DNA from: Avoscillospira_A sp052117125
Lineage (GTDB): Bacteria; Bacillota; Clostridia; Oscillospirales; Oscillospiraceae
Reading direction: 5' to 3'
Assembly: GCF_052117125.1 (NCBI RefSeq)
Contig: NZ_JBQKJT010000002.1
Span: 200,815-264,814 of the forward strand
DNA length: 64,000 nucleotides
In this document: piece after piece, positions 25,983 to 33,748 of the stretch
How the letters are laid out: every line of letters begins with the position of its first letter
Position numbering within the stretch: the stretch's first letter is position 1
Notes under the pieces: generated by a model
Told to the model about the DNA's origin: nothing
The model's database searches: none
What the model saw: only the letters and a program-made list of their open reading frames with translations
Made by a program: the position numbers and the translations under genes

Positions 25983-27263
25983 TTATTTCTCGTAGGTGAA
26001 TTCCCAGTTGTAGATGCTGACGGTGTCGCCGTCCTGGATACCCATCTCCTCCAGCCGGGCAAACAGGCCGCTCTTGCGCAGCTGCCGGTCGAAGTACATC
26101 CGGGACTCGTAATCGTCAAAGTTGACGTCACCCAGCAGCCGCTCCATCCAGGGACCGGAGACGCTCCACACGTCGTCAAACTGCTTGATGGTCAATTCCT
26201 CTACACCGCCGGCCTCGGCCAGGGGCTTGACGTACTCCGGCTCGTAAACGATGACCGGAGGCAGCTGGGCCAGCTTCCCAGCCACCACCTTCATCAAATC
26301 CCGCGTACCGGCGGTGGTGGCGGCGGAAATTTCATAAAACTCATAGCCCCGTTCGGTGACGTAATTGCGCAGCCGTTCCAGGCTATCGCTGTCGGGGGAC
26401 AGCAGATCGATCTTGTTGGCGGCCACGATCATGGGCCGCTCCGCCAGCTCCGGAGAATACTCCCGCAGCTCGGCGTTGATCTTCTCAAAATCCTCCACCG
26501 GGTCCCGGTCCTCGCTGCCGGACACGTCCACCACATGGATCATCAGGCGGCAGCGGTCGATGTGACGGAGAAAATCGTGGCCCAATCCCGCGCCCTCTGC
26601 GGCGCCTTCAATGATACCGGGGATATCGGCCATGACAAAGGATACGCCCTCCTCCACATAGATGACGCCCAGATTGGGGAACAGGGTCGTAAAGTGGTAG
26701 TTGGCGATCTTGGGCCGGGCGTTGGATGTGACGGACAGCAGCGTGGACTTGCCCACGTTGGGGAAGCCCACCAGACCCACATCGGCCAGGAGCTTCAGCT
26801 CCAGAATCACATCGTGGCTCTCGCCGGGCAGACCCGCCTTGGCAAAGCGGGGCACCTGCCGGGTGGGTGTGGCGAAATGGTGATTGCCCCAGCCGCCCCG
26901 GCCGCCCTTAGCCAGGATGAAGTCCTCGTCGTCGGACATATCCTTGATGATCTCGTTGGTCTCGGCATCCCGGACCACGGTGCCGCGGGGCACCTTGATG
27001 ATGAGGTTTTCACCGGCCTTGCCCTTACGGCGGCCGCCCTCGCCCTTGATGCCGTCGGCGGCGGTGTATTTGCGCTTGTAGCGGAAGTCCATCAGCGTGG
27101 ACATATGATCGTCCACCCGCAGGACAATGCTGCCGCCATTGCCGCCGTCACCGCCGTCGGGGCCGCCGGCGGCCACAAACTTCTCCCGGTGGAAGGCCAC
27201 GGCGCCATCGCCGCCGCGGCCGGCCTTGACGGTGATTCTTACTTTATCGATAAATGCGGACAC
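25983..27263 (-). CDS. obgE: GTPase ObgE/CgtA
   Basis: Essential GTPase linked to 50S assembly and the stringent response, 426 residues. It has the Gly-rich Obg fold (about 1-160, with GRGGDGAVAFHREKFV and GPDGGDGGNGGS), a G domain with G1 GFPNVGKSTLLS, G3 DIPGIIEGA and G4 ANKIDLL, and the C-terminal OCT domain typical of Gram-positives. It follows rpmA across a terminator, in the order rplU-prp-rpmA-obgE. Its stop codon abuts hairpin-repeat copy A. Confidence 0.97.
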   Translation of the reverse strand: MSAFIDKVRITVKAGRGGDGAVAFHREKFVAAGGPDGGDGGNGGSIVLRVDDHMSTLMDFRYKRKYTAADGIKGEGGRRKGKAGENLIIKVPRGTVVRDAETNEIIKDMSDDEDFILAKGGRGGWGNHHFATPTRQVPRFAKAGLPGESHDVILELKLLADVGLVGFPNVGKSTLLSVTSNARPKIANYHFTTLFPNLGVIYVEEGVSFVMADIPGIIEGAAEGAGLGHDFLRHIDRCRLMIHVVDVSGSEDRDPVEDFEKINAELREYSPELAERPMIVAANKIDLLSPDSDSLERLRNYVTERGYEFYEISAATTAGTRDLMKVVAGKLAQLPPVIVYEPEYVKPLAEAGGVEELTIKQFDDVWSVSGPWMERLLGDVNFDDYESRMYFDRQLRKSGLFARLEEMGIQDGDTVSIYNWEFTYEK

Positions 27264-27283
27264 GGGTCTTCCTCCATTCTGAA

Positions 27284-27318
27284 TAAAAAAATCCCGAACA
27301 GTGCTGTTCGGGATTTTT
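27284..27318 (-). terminator. Rho-independent terminator of rpmA
   Basis: Minus-strand stem AATCCCGAACAG / CTGTTCGGGATT followed by a T-run, between rpmA and obgE. It probably keeps GTPase levels below those of the ribosomal proteins. Confidence 0.85.
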
Positions 27319-27328
27319 CATCGGTAAA

Positions 27329-27613
27329 TTACTGCTCTACAGCGTAGACGGACGCCATCTTGCGGTCCTTGCCCATGCGCTCGAACTTGACGGTACCGTC
27401 GATCAGAGCGAACAGGGTGTCGTCGCTGCCGATGCCCACGTTCTTGCCAGGGTGGATATGGGTGCCTCTCTGCCGAACCAGAATGTTGCCGGCCAGGACA
27501 AACTGACCGTCGGCACGCTTCACGCCCAGGCGCTTAGCCTCGGAATCACGGCCGTTCTTGGTGGAACCGCCGCCCTTCTTGTGAGCGAAGAACTGAAAAC
27601 CAATGTTAAGCAT
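27329..27613 (-). CDS. rpmA: 50S ribosomal protein L27 with cleavable N-terminal extension
   Basis: L27 contacts the peptidyl transferase centre with its N-terminus. The 94-residue precursor begins MLNIGFQFFAHKKGGGSTKN: the nine-residue extension ending QFF before A is the Firmicutes processing site, cut by the Prp protease to expose the mature AHKKGGG end. The protease is encoded just upstream with one base between stop and start. The rest, KRLGVKRADGQFVLAGNILV and so on, is normal L27. Confidence 0.98.
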   Translation of the reverse strand: MLNIGFQFFAHKKGGGSTKNGRDSEAKRLGVKRADGQFVLAGNILVRQRGTHIHPGKNVGIGSDDTLFALIDGTVKFERMGKDRKMASVYAVEQ

Positions 27614-27614
27614 G

Positions 27615-27941
27615 TTATTGCACCTCCATGACTTCGATATAATCCGGATACTCGTCCCGCAGCTCGCAGAGGGTCAGCATCAGGCCGGTGAGTACCGCCT
27701 GTACCGTCTCCTCCTCGTCGCAGCTGGCGGGGAGTGTCAAGGTGATCCGGGCCTCCTTGTCATTGACACGGGTTTTGGCGCGGCAGCCGCACACATCGTT
27801 GATGGTGCACTCGGCCATCCGAATGGCCGTGGTGACGGCGGCGCAGACAATGTCGCTGCCCGCCTCGGCGTAGCCGCTGTGGCCCTCGCAGCAGAATCCG
27901 GTGATTCTGCCGTCCTGATCAAAAAATTCGACTCTGGTCAT
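27615..27941 (-). CDS. prp: Ribosomal-processing cysteine protease Prp (YsxB)
   Basis: Cysteine protease that removes the N-terminal extension of L27, 108 residues. His21 in CEGHSGYAEAG and Cys33 in SDIVCAAVTTAIRM are the expected catalytic dyad. It lies between rplU and rpmA as in other Firmicutes, overlapping rplU by one base and separated from rpmA by one base. Its presence with the extended L27 makes the pairing self-consistent. Confidence 0.96.
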   Translation of the reverse strand: MTRVEFFDQDGRITGFCCEGHSGYAEAGSDIVCAAVTTAIRMAECTINDVCGCRAKTRVNDKEARITLTLPASCDEEETVQAVLTGLMLTLCELRDEYPDYIEVMEVQ

Positions 27942-28252
27942 TACACAGAGATCTTCTCGATCTGCACCTTGGTGTAGGGCTGACGATGGCCCTGGCAGCT
28001 CTTGGAGTCCTTCTTGGGACGGTACTTGAAGACGGTGATCTTCTTGCCCTTGCCGTTCTTGAGGACCTTGGCAGCCACGGAAGCGCCAGCAACCACGGGA
28101 GTACCGAACTTGGAGTTCTCGCCATCAACCACAGCCAGAACCTTGTCGAACGTCACGGTCTGATCGGCTTCAACATTCAGCTTTTCGATGAACAGCACGT
28201 CGCCTTCCTTGACGTTGTACTGCTTGCCACCGGTAACGATAATAGCCTGCAT
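27941..28252 (-). CDS. rplU: 50S ribosomal protein L21
   Basis: Large-subunit protein, 103 residues: MQAIIVTGGKQYNVKEGDVL, GTPVVAGASVAAKVLKNGKG and YRPKKDSKSCQGHRQPYTKV are family-typical. The ATG at 28252 is chosen; an in-frame GTG four codons earlier overlaps the ribosome site AGGTAGG and is unlikely. It is the first gene of the rplU-prp-rpmA operon with a leader RNA and a strong promoter. Confidence 0.97.
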   Translation of the reverse strand: MQAIIVTGGKQYNVKEGDVLFIEKLNVEADQTVTFDKVLAVVDGENSKFGTPVVAGASVAAKVLKNGKGKKITVFKYRPKKDSKSCQGHRQPYTKVQIEKISV

Positions 28253-28335
28253 TTCAAATTGCACCTACCTTTTGTTTGTAGACTCGCTCTGGAGGTGCGA
28301 GGGCATACCTCGACTGTCAACCTCTTCGATGCGGC
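28253..28335 (-). promoter_or_regulatory. Candidate L21 leader RNA
   Basis: The ~80-base leader reads, on the minus strand, AGAGGTTGACAGTCGAGGTA then TGCCCTCGCACCTCC; CGAGG / CCTCG and GAGGT / ACCTC can form competing stems. Position and folding suit an L21 autoregulatory leader, but I cannot verify it against the family model. Confidence 0.5.
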
Positions 28336-28341
28336 TTTTCC

Positions 28342-28370
28342 AGTATAGCAGGACAACCACCGAATGTCAA
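28342..28370 (-). promoter_or_regulatory. Promoter of rplU-prp-rpmA
   Basis: Minus strand TTGACA, 17 bases, TATACT with extended -10 TGC. Among the best promoter matches in the window. Confidence 0.8.
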
Positions 28371-28399
28371 ATAGTTTTTTGCTTTTTTTCCCGTTTTCC

Positions 28400-28828
28400 C
28401 TATCGTTTTTTTAAATTGGTGCAGATTTCCGCCAGACAGTCCGACGCCTCCATGCGGAACCGGTCGTTGACCGTCAGATCGCCTAGGGACAGCACCCCCA
28501 CCAGCTTGCCGCCCTCCACCACCGGAAGACGCCGCACCTGTTCCAGGGCCATGCGCTGGGCGGCTTCCTCGGCATCGTCGCCGGGGGCGGCGGCCACAAT
28601 GCGCCGGGTCATGATATCGGCCACGGCGGTTTTTTCCGGCGGCAGTCCCGCCGCCACACAGCGCAATACAATGTCCCGGTCCGTCAGCAAGCCGCAGAGC
28701 TTTCCGCCCTTGGCGCAGACCGGCACGGAGCCGATGTTGTACCGGGACAGCACCCGGGCCGCCGACGCGGCCATGTCCTCCGGGGCCACGCAGACCGGTC
28801 CCGGTGTCATAAAGTCCTGTACTTTCAT
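28400..28828 (-). CDS. CBS domain-containing protein
   Basis: A 142-residue protein made only of two CBS domains (about 7-60 and 70-128), with the recurring patterns VARVLSRYNIGSVPVC-type and VRRLPVVEGGKLVGVLSLGD. CBS pairs usually bind adenine nucleotides and act as sensors; stand-alone ones have no assigned partner. It starts a few bases after the terminator of the aminopeptidase gene and may be expressed by read-through. No target is evident nearby. Confidence 0.88.
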   Translation of the reverse strand: MKVQDFMTPGPVCVAPEDMAASAARVLSRYNIGSVPVCAKGGKLCGLLTDRDIVLRCVAAGLPPEKTAVADIMTRRIVAAAPGDDAEEAAQRMALEQVRRLPVVEGGKLVGVLSLGDLTVNDRFRMEASDCLAEICTNLKKR

Positions 28829-28832
28829 AAGT

Positions 28833-28866
28833 AAAAACTCCCTCCAGATGATTCTGAAGGGAGTTT
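28833..28866 (-). terminator. Terminator of the M18 aminopeptidase gene
   Basis: Minus-strand stem AAACTCCCT / AGGGAGTTT followed by a T-run, overlapping the region just before the CBS gene. Confidence 0.75.
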
Positions 28867-28891
28867 GGGAAATTTTTTCAGATTCTATACA

Positions 28892-30190
28892 TTAAAAGGT
28901 ATAGACACCGTCGGCGGTCTGGGTGAATTCCCGCTGAAAGAAGGTTTCGCAGGCTTTTGCCATATGGGCCGGGTCCTCGCTGCCCGCCGTCTCCACGGCG
29001 GAGTGCATGGCCAGCTGGGCCATGCCGATATCCACCATGGGGATACTGACCAACTGGGTCAGCAAATTGCCCAACGTGGAACCGCCGGCCTCGTCGGCCC
29101 GGTTGGCGAAAATCTGGACCGGTACGCCGGCTTCGTCGCAGACGGCCCGGAACAGGCCCGCCGTCACGCCGTTGGTGGTGTACTTCTGGTTGGCCGAATA
29201 TTTGACCACCACGCCGCCGTTGGGGTAGACCCGGTTGGCCGGGTCGGCCTTTTCGGGGAAATTGGGGTGGACGGCGTGGCCGTTGTCGGCACTGAGGAGC
29301 ATACTGTGGGCCAACGCCATGCGGCGCTCCTCGCCGGTCAGGCCCAGGGCGTCAGCCGTCCGCTCCAGCACGTCGGGCAGCAGGGTACTTTTTGCGCCCT
29401 GGCGGGTGCCGCTGCCCACCTCTTCATTGTCAAACAGGCAGTAAATCTGCCCCAGTTTTTCGCTGGTTCCAGCATGCAGAAACCCTTCCAGCGTGGCGTA
29501 GGCACAGGCCAGATCGTCAATGCGGGGCGACTGGAACAGTTCTCCCTCCGCGCCGATGCGGACAGCCTTCTGCCGGGGGCACAGGAACAAATCCCGGCCC
29601 AGAATGTCCGATTCCGCCACGTTCAGCGCTTCGGCCAGCAGGGCCGTCAGGCTCTTGCCGCCGGACAGGCCGTACAGGGGCTGCAATTCCTTCTGGCCGT
29701 TGAACTCGTGGCCCCGGTTCACGTCCCGCTGCTGGTGGATGGCCAAGCTGGGCATGGTCAGCAGGTCCCGGTCCAGATACACCAGACGACTTTCCACCCC
29801 CTCTTTGGTACGGACAATGACACGGCCCGCCACGGTCAGGGGCCGATCCATCCAGGTGTAGTGAATCATGCCGCCGTAGCCCTCGGCGGACAGGCGGGCG
29901 TATTTGGCGTCGCCGTCCAGCCGATCCCCCTTGACGGCAAAGGTGGGGACGTCGCTGTGGGCCGCCGTCATACGCCAGGCCGTCAATGTTTCATTCGGCA
30001 GGCGGAACGCGATCAGGCTGCTCTGATTGCGGGTGACATAATATTGACCGCCGGGAGCCAATGCCCAGGCGCTGCCCTCTTCCAGACGGGTGAAACCGGC
30101 CTGATCCAGCAGGGCCGCGGCGGCGGCCACGGCATGGAAGGGGCTGGGGCTGCGGTCCAGAAAGGCCATGGTGTTTTCCAAGGTTGCCAT
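28892..30190 (-). CDS. M18 family aminopeptidase
   Basis: Zinc aminopeptidase of 432 residues, normal for the aspartyl-aminopeptidase-like M18 family. The start MATLENTMAFLDRSPSPFHA contains the typical SPSPFH motif; metal ligands lie in TAAHSDVPTFAVKG, DDLACAYATLEG, DNEEVGSGTRQGAKST and SADNGHAVHPN. It is cytosolic and probably recycles peptides. It is flanked by terminators of its own and of nfnB, so it appears monocistronic. Confidence 0.93.
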   Translation of the reverse strand: MATLENTMAFLDRSPSPFHAVAAAAALLDQAGFTRLEEGSAWALAPGGQYYVTRNQSSLIAFRLPNETLTAWRMTAAHSDVPTFAVKGDRLDGDAKYARLSAEGYGGMIHYTWMDRPLTVAGRVIVRTKEGVESRLVYLDRDLLTMPSLAIHQQRDVNRGHEFNGQKELQPLYGLSGGKSLTALLAEALNVAESDILGRDLFLCPRQKAVRIGAEGELFQSPRIDDLACAYATLEGFLHAGTSEKLGQIYCLFDNEEVGSGTRQGAKSTLLPDVLERTADALGLTGEERRMALAHSMLLSADNGHAVHPNFPEKADPANRVYPNGGVVVKYSANQKYTTNGVTAGLFRAVCDEAGVPVQIFANRADEAGGSTLGNLLTQLVSIPMVDIGMAQLAMHSAVETAGSEDPAHMAKACETFFQREFTQTADGVYTF

Positions 30191-30228
30191 ACTGTTCCTC
30201 CATTTTTCTGATTTTTCCGTAGTATGTG

Positions 30229-30261
30229 CAAAAAAGGGCTGTTGCGATGCAACAGCCCTTC
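30229..30261 (-). terminator. Rho-independent terminator of nfnAB
   Basis: Minus-strand stem AAGGGCTGTTGC / GCAACAGCCCTT with a three-base loop and six Ts. Confidence 0.88.
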
Positions 30262-30271
30262 GGGATGGTGC

Positions 30272-31657
30272 TTACTTGGACAGAGAGGCGTCAATGGCCT
30301 CGGCGGCCTTCTTACCGGCACCCATGGCCAGAATGACGGTGGCCGCACCGGTGACGGCGTCGCCGCCGGCGTAGACCTGGTCGCGGGTGGTCATCATGGT
30401 GTCCTCGTTGACGATGAGGCAGCCCTTGCGGTTGGTCTCCAGGCCGGGGGTGGTGGACCGGATCAGGGGGTTTGGAGACGTACCCAAGCTCATGATGACG
30501 GTATCCACGGGCAGCTCAAACTCGCTGCCGGGAATCTCCACGGGTCTGCGGCGGCCGGACGCGTCAGGCTCACCCAGCTCCATGCGGATGCACTTCATGG
30601 CGCCCACGCGGCCATTGCCGTCGTTGAGAATCTCCACGGGGTTGCACAGGACCCGCAGTTCGATGCCCTCTTCCTTGGCGTGGTGCAGCTCCTCTGCACG
30701 GGCGGGCATTTCAGCCTCGCCGCGGCGGTAGACGATGTACACATGCTCGGCGCCCAGACGCTTGGCGCAGCGGGCGGCGTCCATAGCCACGTTGCCGCCG
30801 CCGACGACGGCCACAGCCTTGGACTTGATAATGGGGGTATCGTCCTCCTCCAGGTAGGCCTTCATCAGGTTGACGCGGGTCAGGTACTCATTGGCGGAGT
30901 ACACGCCCACCAGGGCCTCGCCGGGGATACCCATGAACATGGGCAGACCGGCGCCGGAGCCGACGAACACAGCCTGGAAGCCCATCTCAAACAGCTCGTC
31001 GATGGACAGGACCTTGCCGATGACCATGTTGGTCATGACATTGACGCCCTGGGCCTCCAGCTTGTCAACCTCGTTCTGAACGATGGCCTTGGGCAGACGG
31101 AACTCGGGGATACCGTAGACCAGCACGCCGCCGGCGGTGTGCAATGCCTCGAACATGGTGACCTCATAGCCCTTCTTGGCCAGATCGCTGGCACAGGTCA
31201 GACCGGCGGGGCCGGAGCCGACCACGGCCACCTTCTTGCCGTTGGAGGGGACCTTTTCGGGCATTTTGTTGACGTTCTCCATGTACCAGTCGGCCACGAA
31301 ACGCTCCAGACGGCCGATGGCTACAGGCTCACCCTTCTTGCCGCGGACACAGACGGCTTCACACTGGGTCTCCTGCGGGCAGACACGGCCGGACAGGGCC
31401 GGCAGGGCGTTGGTGGAAGTGATGATATCGTAAGCGCCCTGGAAGTCGCCCTCGGCCACCTTGGCGATGAACTCGGGGATGCGAACGTTGACGGGGCAGC
31501 CGCCCACGCAGGGGGGCTTCTTACATTGCAGGCAGCGCTGTGCCTCGGAGACGGCCATCTCGGCGGTATAGCCCAGGGCCACTTCGTCAAAGTTATGATT
31601 ACGGACGTTGGCGTCCTGCTCCGGCATCGGAGTCTTGGTGGTCTGCATATTTGCCAT
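30272..31657 (-). CDS. nfnB: NfnB: NADPH-dependent ferredoxin:NADP oxidoreductase, large subunit
   Basis: Large subunit of the electron-bifurcating NADH-dependent reduced ferredoxin:NADP oxidoreductase, 461 residues, related to the glutamate synthase small chain. Cys42, 45, 50 and 54 in CLQCKKPPCVGGC bind an iron-sulphur cluster, and a second cluster site with CPQETQCEAVC follows. Two Rossmann motifs (VVGSGPAGLTCASDL, VVGGGNVAMDAARC) bind FAD and NADPH. The annotation 'glutamate synthase' is avoided because no large GOGAT subunit is present and NfnA is adjacent upstream. Confidence 0.9.
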   Translation of the reverse strand: MANMQTTKTPMPEQDANVRNHNFDEVALGYTAEMAVSEAQRCLQCKKPPCVGGCPVNVRIPEFIAKVAEGDFQGAYDIITSTNALPALSGRVCPQETQCEAVCVRGKKGEPVAIGRLERFVADWYMENVNKMPEKVPSNGKKVAVVGSGPAGLTCASDLAKKGYEVTMFEALHTAGGVLVYGIPEFRLPKAIVQNEVDKLEAQGVNVMTNMVIGKVLSIDELFEMGFQAVFVGSGAGLPMFMGIPGEALVGVYSANEYLTRVNLMKAYLEEDDTPIIKSKAVAVVGGGNVAMDAARCAKRLGAEHVYIVYRRGEAEMPARAEELHHAKEEGIELRVLCNPVEILNDGNGRVGAMKCIRMELGEPDASGRRRPVEIPGSEFELPVDTVIMSLGTSPNPLIRSTTPGLETNRKGCLIVNEDTMMTTRDQVYAGGDAVTGAATVILAMGAGKKAAEAIDASLSK

Positions 31658-31671
31658 GGTTGCTGCCTCCC

Positions 31672-32526
31672 TTACTGAATCAAATCTTTGCCCATCTTCT
31701 CAATGCGGCACATATGGGTCTTGGCCGTCTCGGTCTCCCGTGTCTTGTACACAGAGTTACGGTTCATGAGCTCGGCGAAGTCCACTTGGTGGCCGTCAAA
31801 GTCGGGGCCGTCGACGCAGGCGAACTTGACCTCGCCGCCCACGGTGACACGGCAGCCGCCGCACATACCGGTGCCGTCCACCATGATGGGGTTCAGGGAG
31901 ACGGTGGTGGGAACGTTGAAGGGTTTGGTGGTGGCAGCCACAAACTTCATCATGGGGATGGGGCCGATAGCCAGGACTTCATCATACTGATTACCGGCCT
32001 CCAGCAGCTGCTGGAGCTTTGCGGTAACGAAGCCCTGCTCGCCGTAGGAGCCGTCGTCGGTCATCAAATAGAAGTTGTCGCAAGCGGCCTTGAACTCCTC
32101 TTCCAAAATGACAATGTCCTTGCTGCGGAAACCGGCAATGACATCCACCTGCACACCGGCCTCATGGAAGGCCTTGGCAGAAGGGTACGCGATGGCACAG
32201 CCCACGCCGCCGCCGACAACGCAGACACGCTTCTTGCCCTCGATGTTGGTGGGACGGCCCAGGGGGCCCACAAAGTCACGGATGGAGTCGCCTTCGTTGA
32301 GGGCGCCCAGCATATTGGTGGCCAGGCCCACCTTCTGGAAGATGATGGTGACGGTGCCCTTCTCCCGGTCATAGCCAGCGATGGTCAGGGGTACCCGCTC
32401 GGACTTCTCGTCCACACGGAAAATGATGAACTGACCGGCCAGAGCCTTTCTGGCCACAAAGGGGGCCTCGATCTCCAGCAGTGTGACGGTCGGGTTCAGC
32501 TCCTGCTTGCGCACGATTTTATACAT
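31672..32526 (-). CDS. nfnA: NfnA: ferredoxin:NADP oxidoreductase, small subunit
   Basis: Small FAD/NAD-binding subunit of NfnAB, 284 residues, of the dihydroorotate dehydrogenase PyrK type. The FAD region has RVPLTIAGYDREKGTVTIIF, the NAD region VCVVGGGVGCAIAYP, and a C-terminal [2Fe-2S] site uses Cys222, Cys225 and Cys237 (GMCGGCRVTV, KFACVDGPDF). It precedes nfnB by 14 bases. Together they couple NADH, NADPH and reduced ferredoxin, which fits an anaerobic fermenter. Confidence 0.9.
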   Translation of the reverse strand: MYKIVRKQELNPTVTLLEIEAPFVARKALAGQFIIFRVDEKSERVPLTIAGYDREKGTVTIIFQKVGLATNMLGALNEGDSIRDFVGPLGRPTNIEGKKRVCVVGGGVGCAIAYPSAKAFHEAGVQVDVIAGFRSKDIVILEEEFKAACDNFYLMTDDGSYGEQGFVTAKLQQLLEAGNQYDEVLAIGPIPMMKFVAATTKPFNVPTTVSLNPIMVDGTGMCGGCRVTVGGEVKFACVDGPDFDGHQVDFAELMNRNSVYKTRETETAKTHMCRIEKMGKDLIQ

Positions 32527-32664
32527 GATGGTTCATCCCTTCGTTTTTCGGCCCGCCGTTGGGATGGCGCGCCGGATTCATAAAACACGCACCATAGGTA
32601 CAGCCCCATGGCCGCAGAGTGGCATGCGGACGGCAGCAGCCGCTCTGCACATAAACGTAATTTG

Positions 32665-32694
32665 ATTATAGCATACTCCACTTTTCATTGTAAA
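32665..32694 (-). promoter_or_regulatory. Promoter of nfnAB
   Basis: Minus strand TTTACA, 18 bases, TATAAT with extended -10 TGC. It leaves an unusually long ~130-base leader containing GCAGAG / CTCTGC arms. Confidence 0.7.
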
Positions 32695-32722
32695 GGCGCA
32701 CCGGCCCAAATTGCTGCCAATT

Positions 32723-33640
32723 TCAGCAAAAATCCCCAAATTCCACAAAGATATCTTGACGGGGTACACGATTCCAGTGAAAATACCGCACCAACTCTCC
32801 GGCGGATATCGGTTCCGGCCGGTCCAGCAGTCCCGCCAGCGCCGCCAAGCGGCCCAGAAGGGCCTCCGGCGACAGGGTGTTCCGCAGAATCCCCAGGTCC
32901 AGGTCCCGCTCCCGCTTGCTGAGCCGCCGCCCGTCGGCGGCCAGCAGCAGGGGCACATGGTACGTCGCCGGGGGCATACCCTCCAACAGTTTGTACAGGT
33001 ACCGCTGCCGGGGGGTGGAATCCAGCAAATCCCGGCCCCGGACCACCTCTGTGATGCCGCCCTCCAGATCGTCCACCACCACGGCCAGCTGGTAGGCATA
33101 GACGCCGTCGGCCCGCCGGATGAGAAAGTCGCCGCAGTCGGCGGCCAGGTTTTCCGAGATGGTCCCCTGTAAGCCGTCGGTGAAGGTCACGGTTTCATCG
33201 GGTACCATCAGCCGCCACGCCGGGGCCTTGGTCTTTTCCCGCCGCTGCTGCTCTGTCAGATACCGGCACGTCCCGGCGTAGAGCAGCCGCCCGTCGGAGG
33301 CGTGGGGAGCATTGGCCGCATGGAGGTCCGCCCGGGAGCAGTAGCAGGGGTAGACCAGTCCCATGGATTCCAGTTTGGAAAAGGCCGCAGCATAGGCGGC
33401 GGTCCGTCGGCTCTGCCGCGGCTGCTCCCGGTCCCAGTCCAGGCCCAGCCATTGGAGATCGTCCTTGAGCTGGTCGCAGTATGCCGGACGGCACCGGTCC
33501 GGGTCCAGGTCCTCCAGCCGCAGAACCATCTCGCCGCCCTGAGACCGCACCGACAGCCACGCCAGCAGGGCGCTCCACACGTTGCCCAGGTGCATCCGTC
33601 CGCTGGGACTGGGGGCAAACCGTCCCACCACCATATCCAT
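32723..33640 (-). CDS. gluQ: Glutamyl-Q tRNA(Asp) synthetase
   Basis: Truncated GluRS paralogue that attaches glutamate to queuosine-34 of tRNA-Asp, about 305 residues. It has GRFAPSPSG (6-14), the HIGH variant HLGN, the zinc cysteines in YPCYCSRADL and the KMSKS-like LSKRE, and lacks the anticodon-binding domain of true GluRS. ATG 33640 or 33634 are both possible; the second has better spacing from GGCGGG. Queuosine synthesis genes are not in this window. Confidence 0.9.
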   Translation of the reverse strand: MDMVVGRFAPSPSGRMHLGNVWSALLAWLSVRSQGGEMVLRLEDLDPDRCRPAYCDQLKDDLQWLGLDWDREQPRQSRRTAAYAAAFSKLESMGLVYPCYCSRADLHAANAPHASDGRLLYAGTCRYLTEQQRREKTKAPAWRLMVPDETVTFTDGLQGTISENLAADCGDFLIRRADGVYAYQLAVVVDDLEGGITEVVRGRDLLDSTPRQRYLYKLLEGMPPATYHVPLLLAADGRRLSKRERDLDLGILRNTLSPEALLGRLAALAGLLDRPEPISAGELVRYFHWNRVPRQDIFVEFGDFC

Positions 33641-33748
33641 CCCGCCTTTCCAAATCAATCCCCAACAGTATACCGGCAAAAGTTCCCGTGGTCAATGGCC
33701 CTGTCCTGTGGTACAATGGAGAAAATCACCAGGAACGGAGAATCCCCC

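Noticed and set aside
25578..27347. Plus-strand frame of 589 codons across repeat copy A and obgE
   Set aside because: Antisense of sfsA and obgE; the open frame through the repeat arises because GC stems lack stop codons.
30272..31657. Annotation as glutamate synthase small subunit
   Set aside because: No GOGAT large subunit is present and the upstream PyrK-like partner makes NfnAB the better call.
32578..32650. 24-codon frame in the nfnA leader (MCRAAAAVRMPLCGHG...)
   Set aside because: No ribosome site and no feature suggesting attenuation; probably chance.
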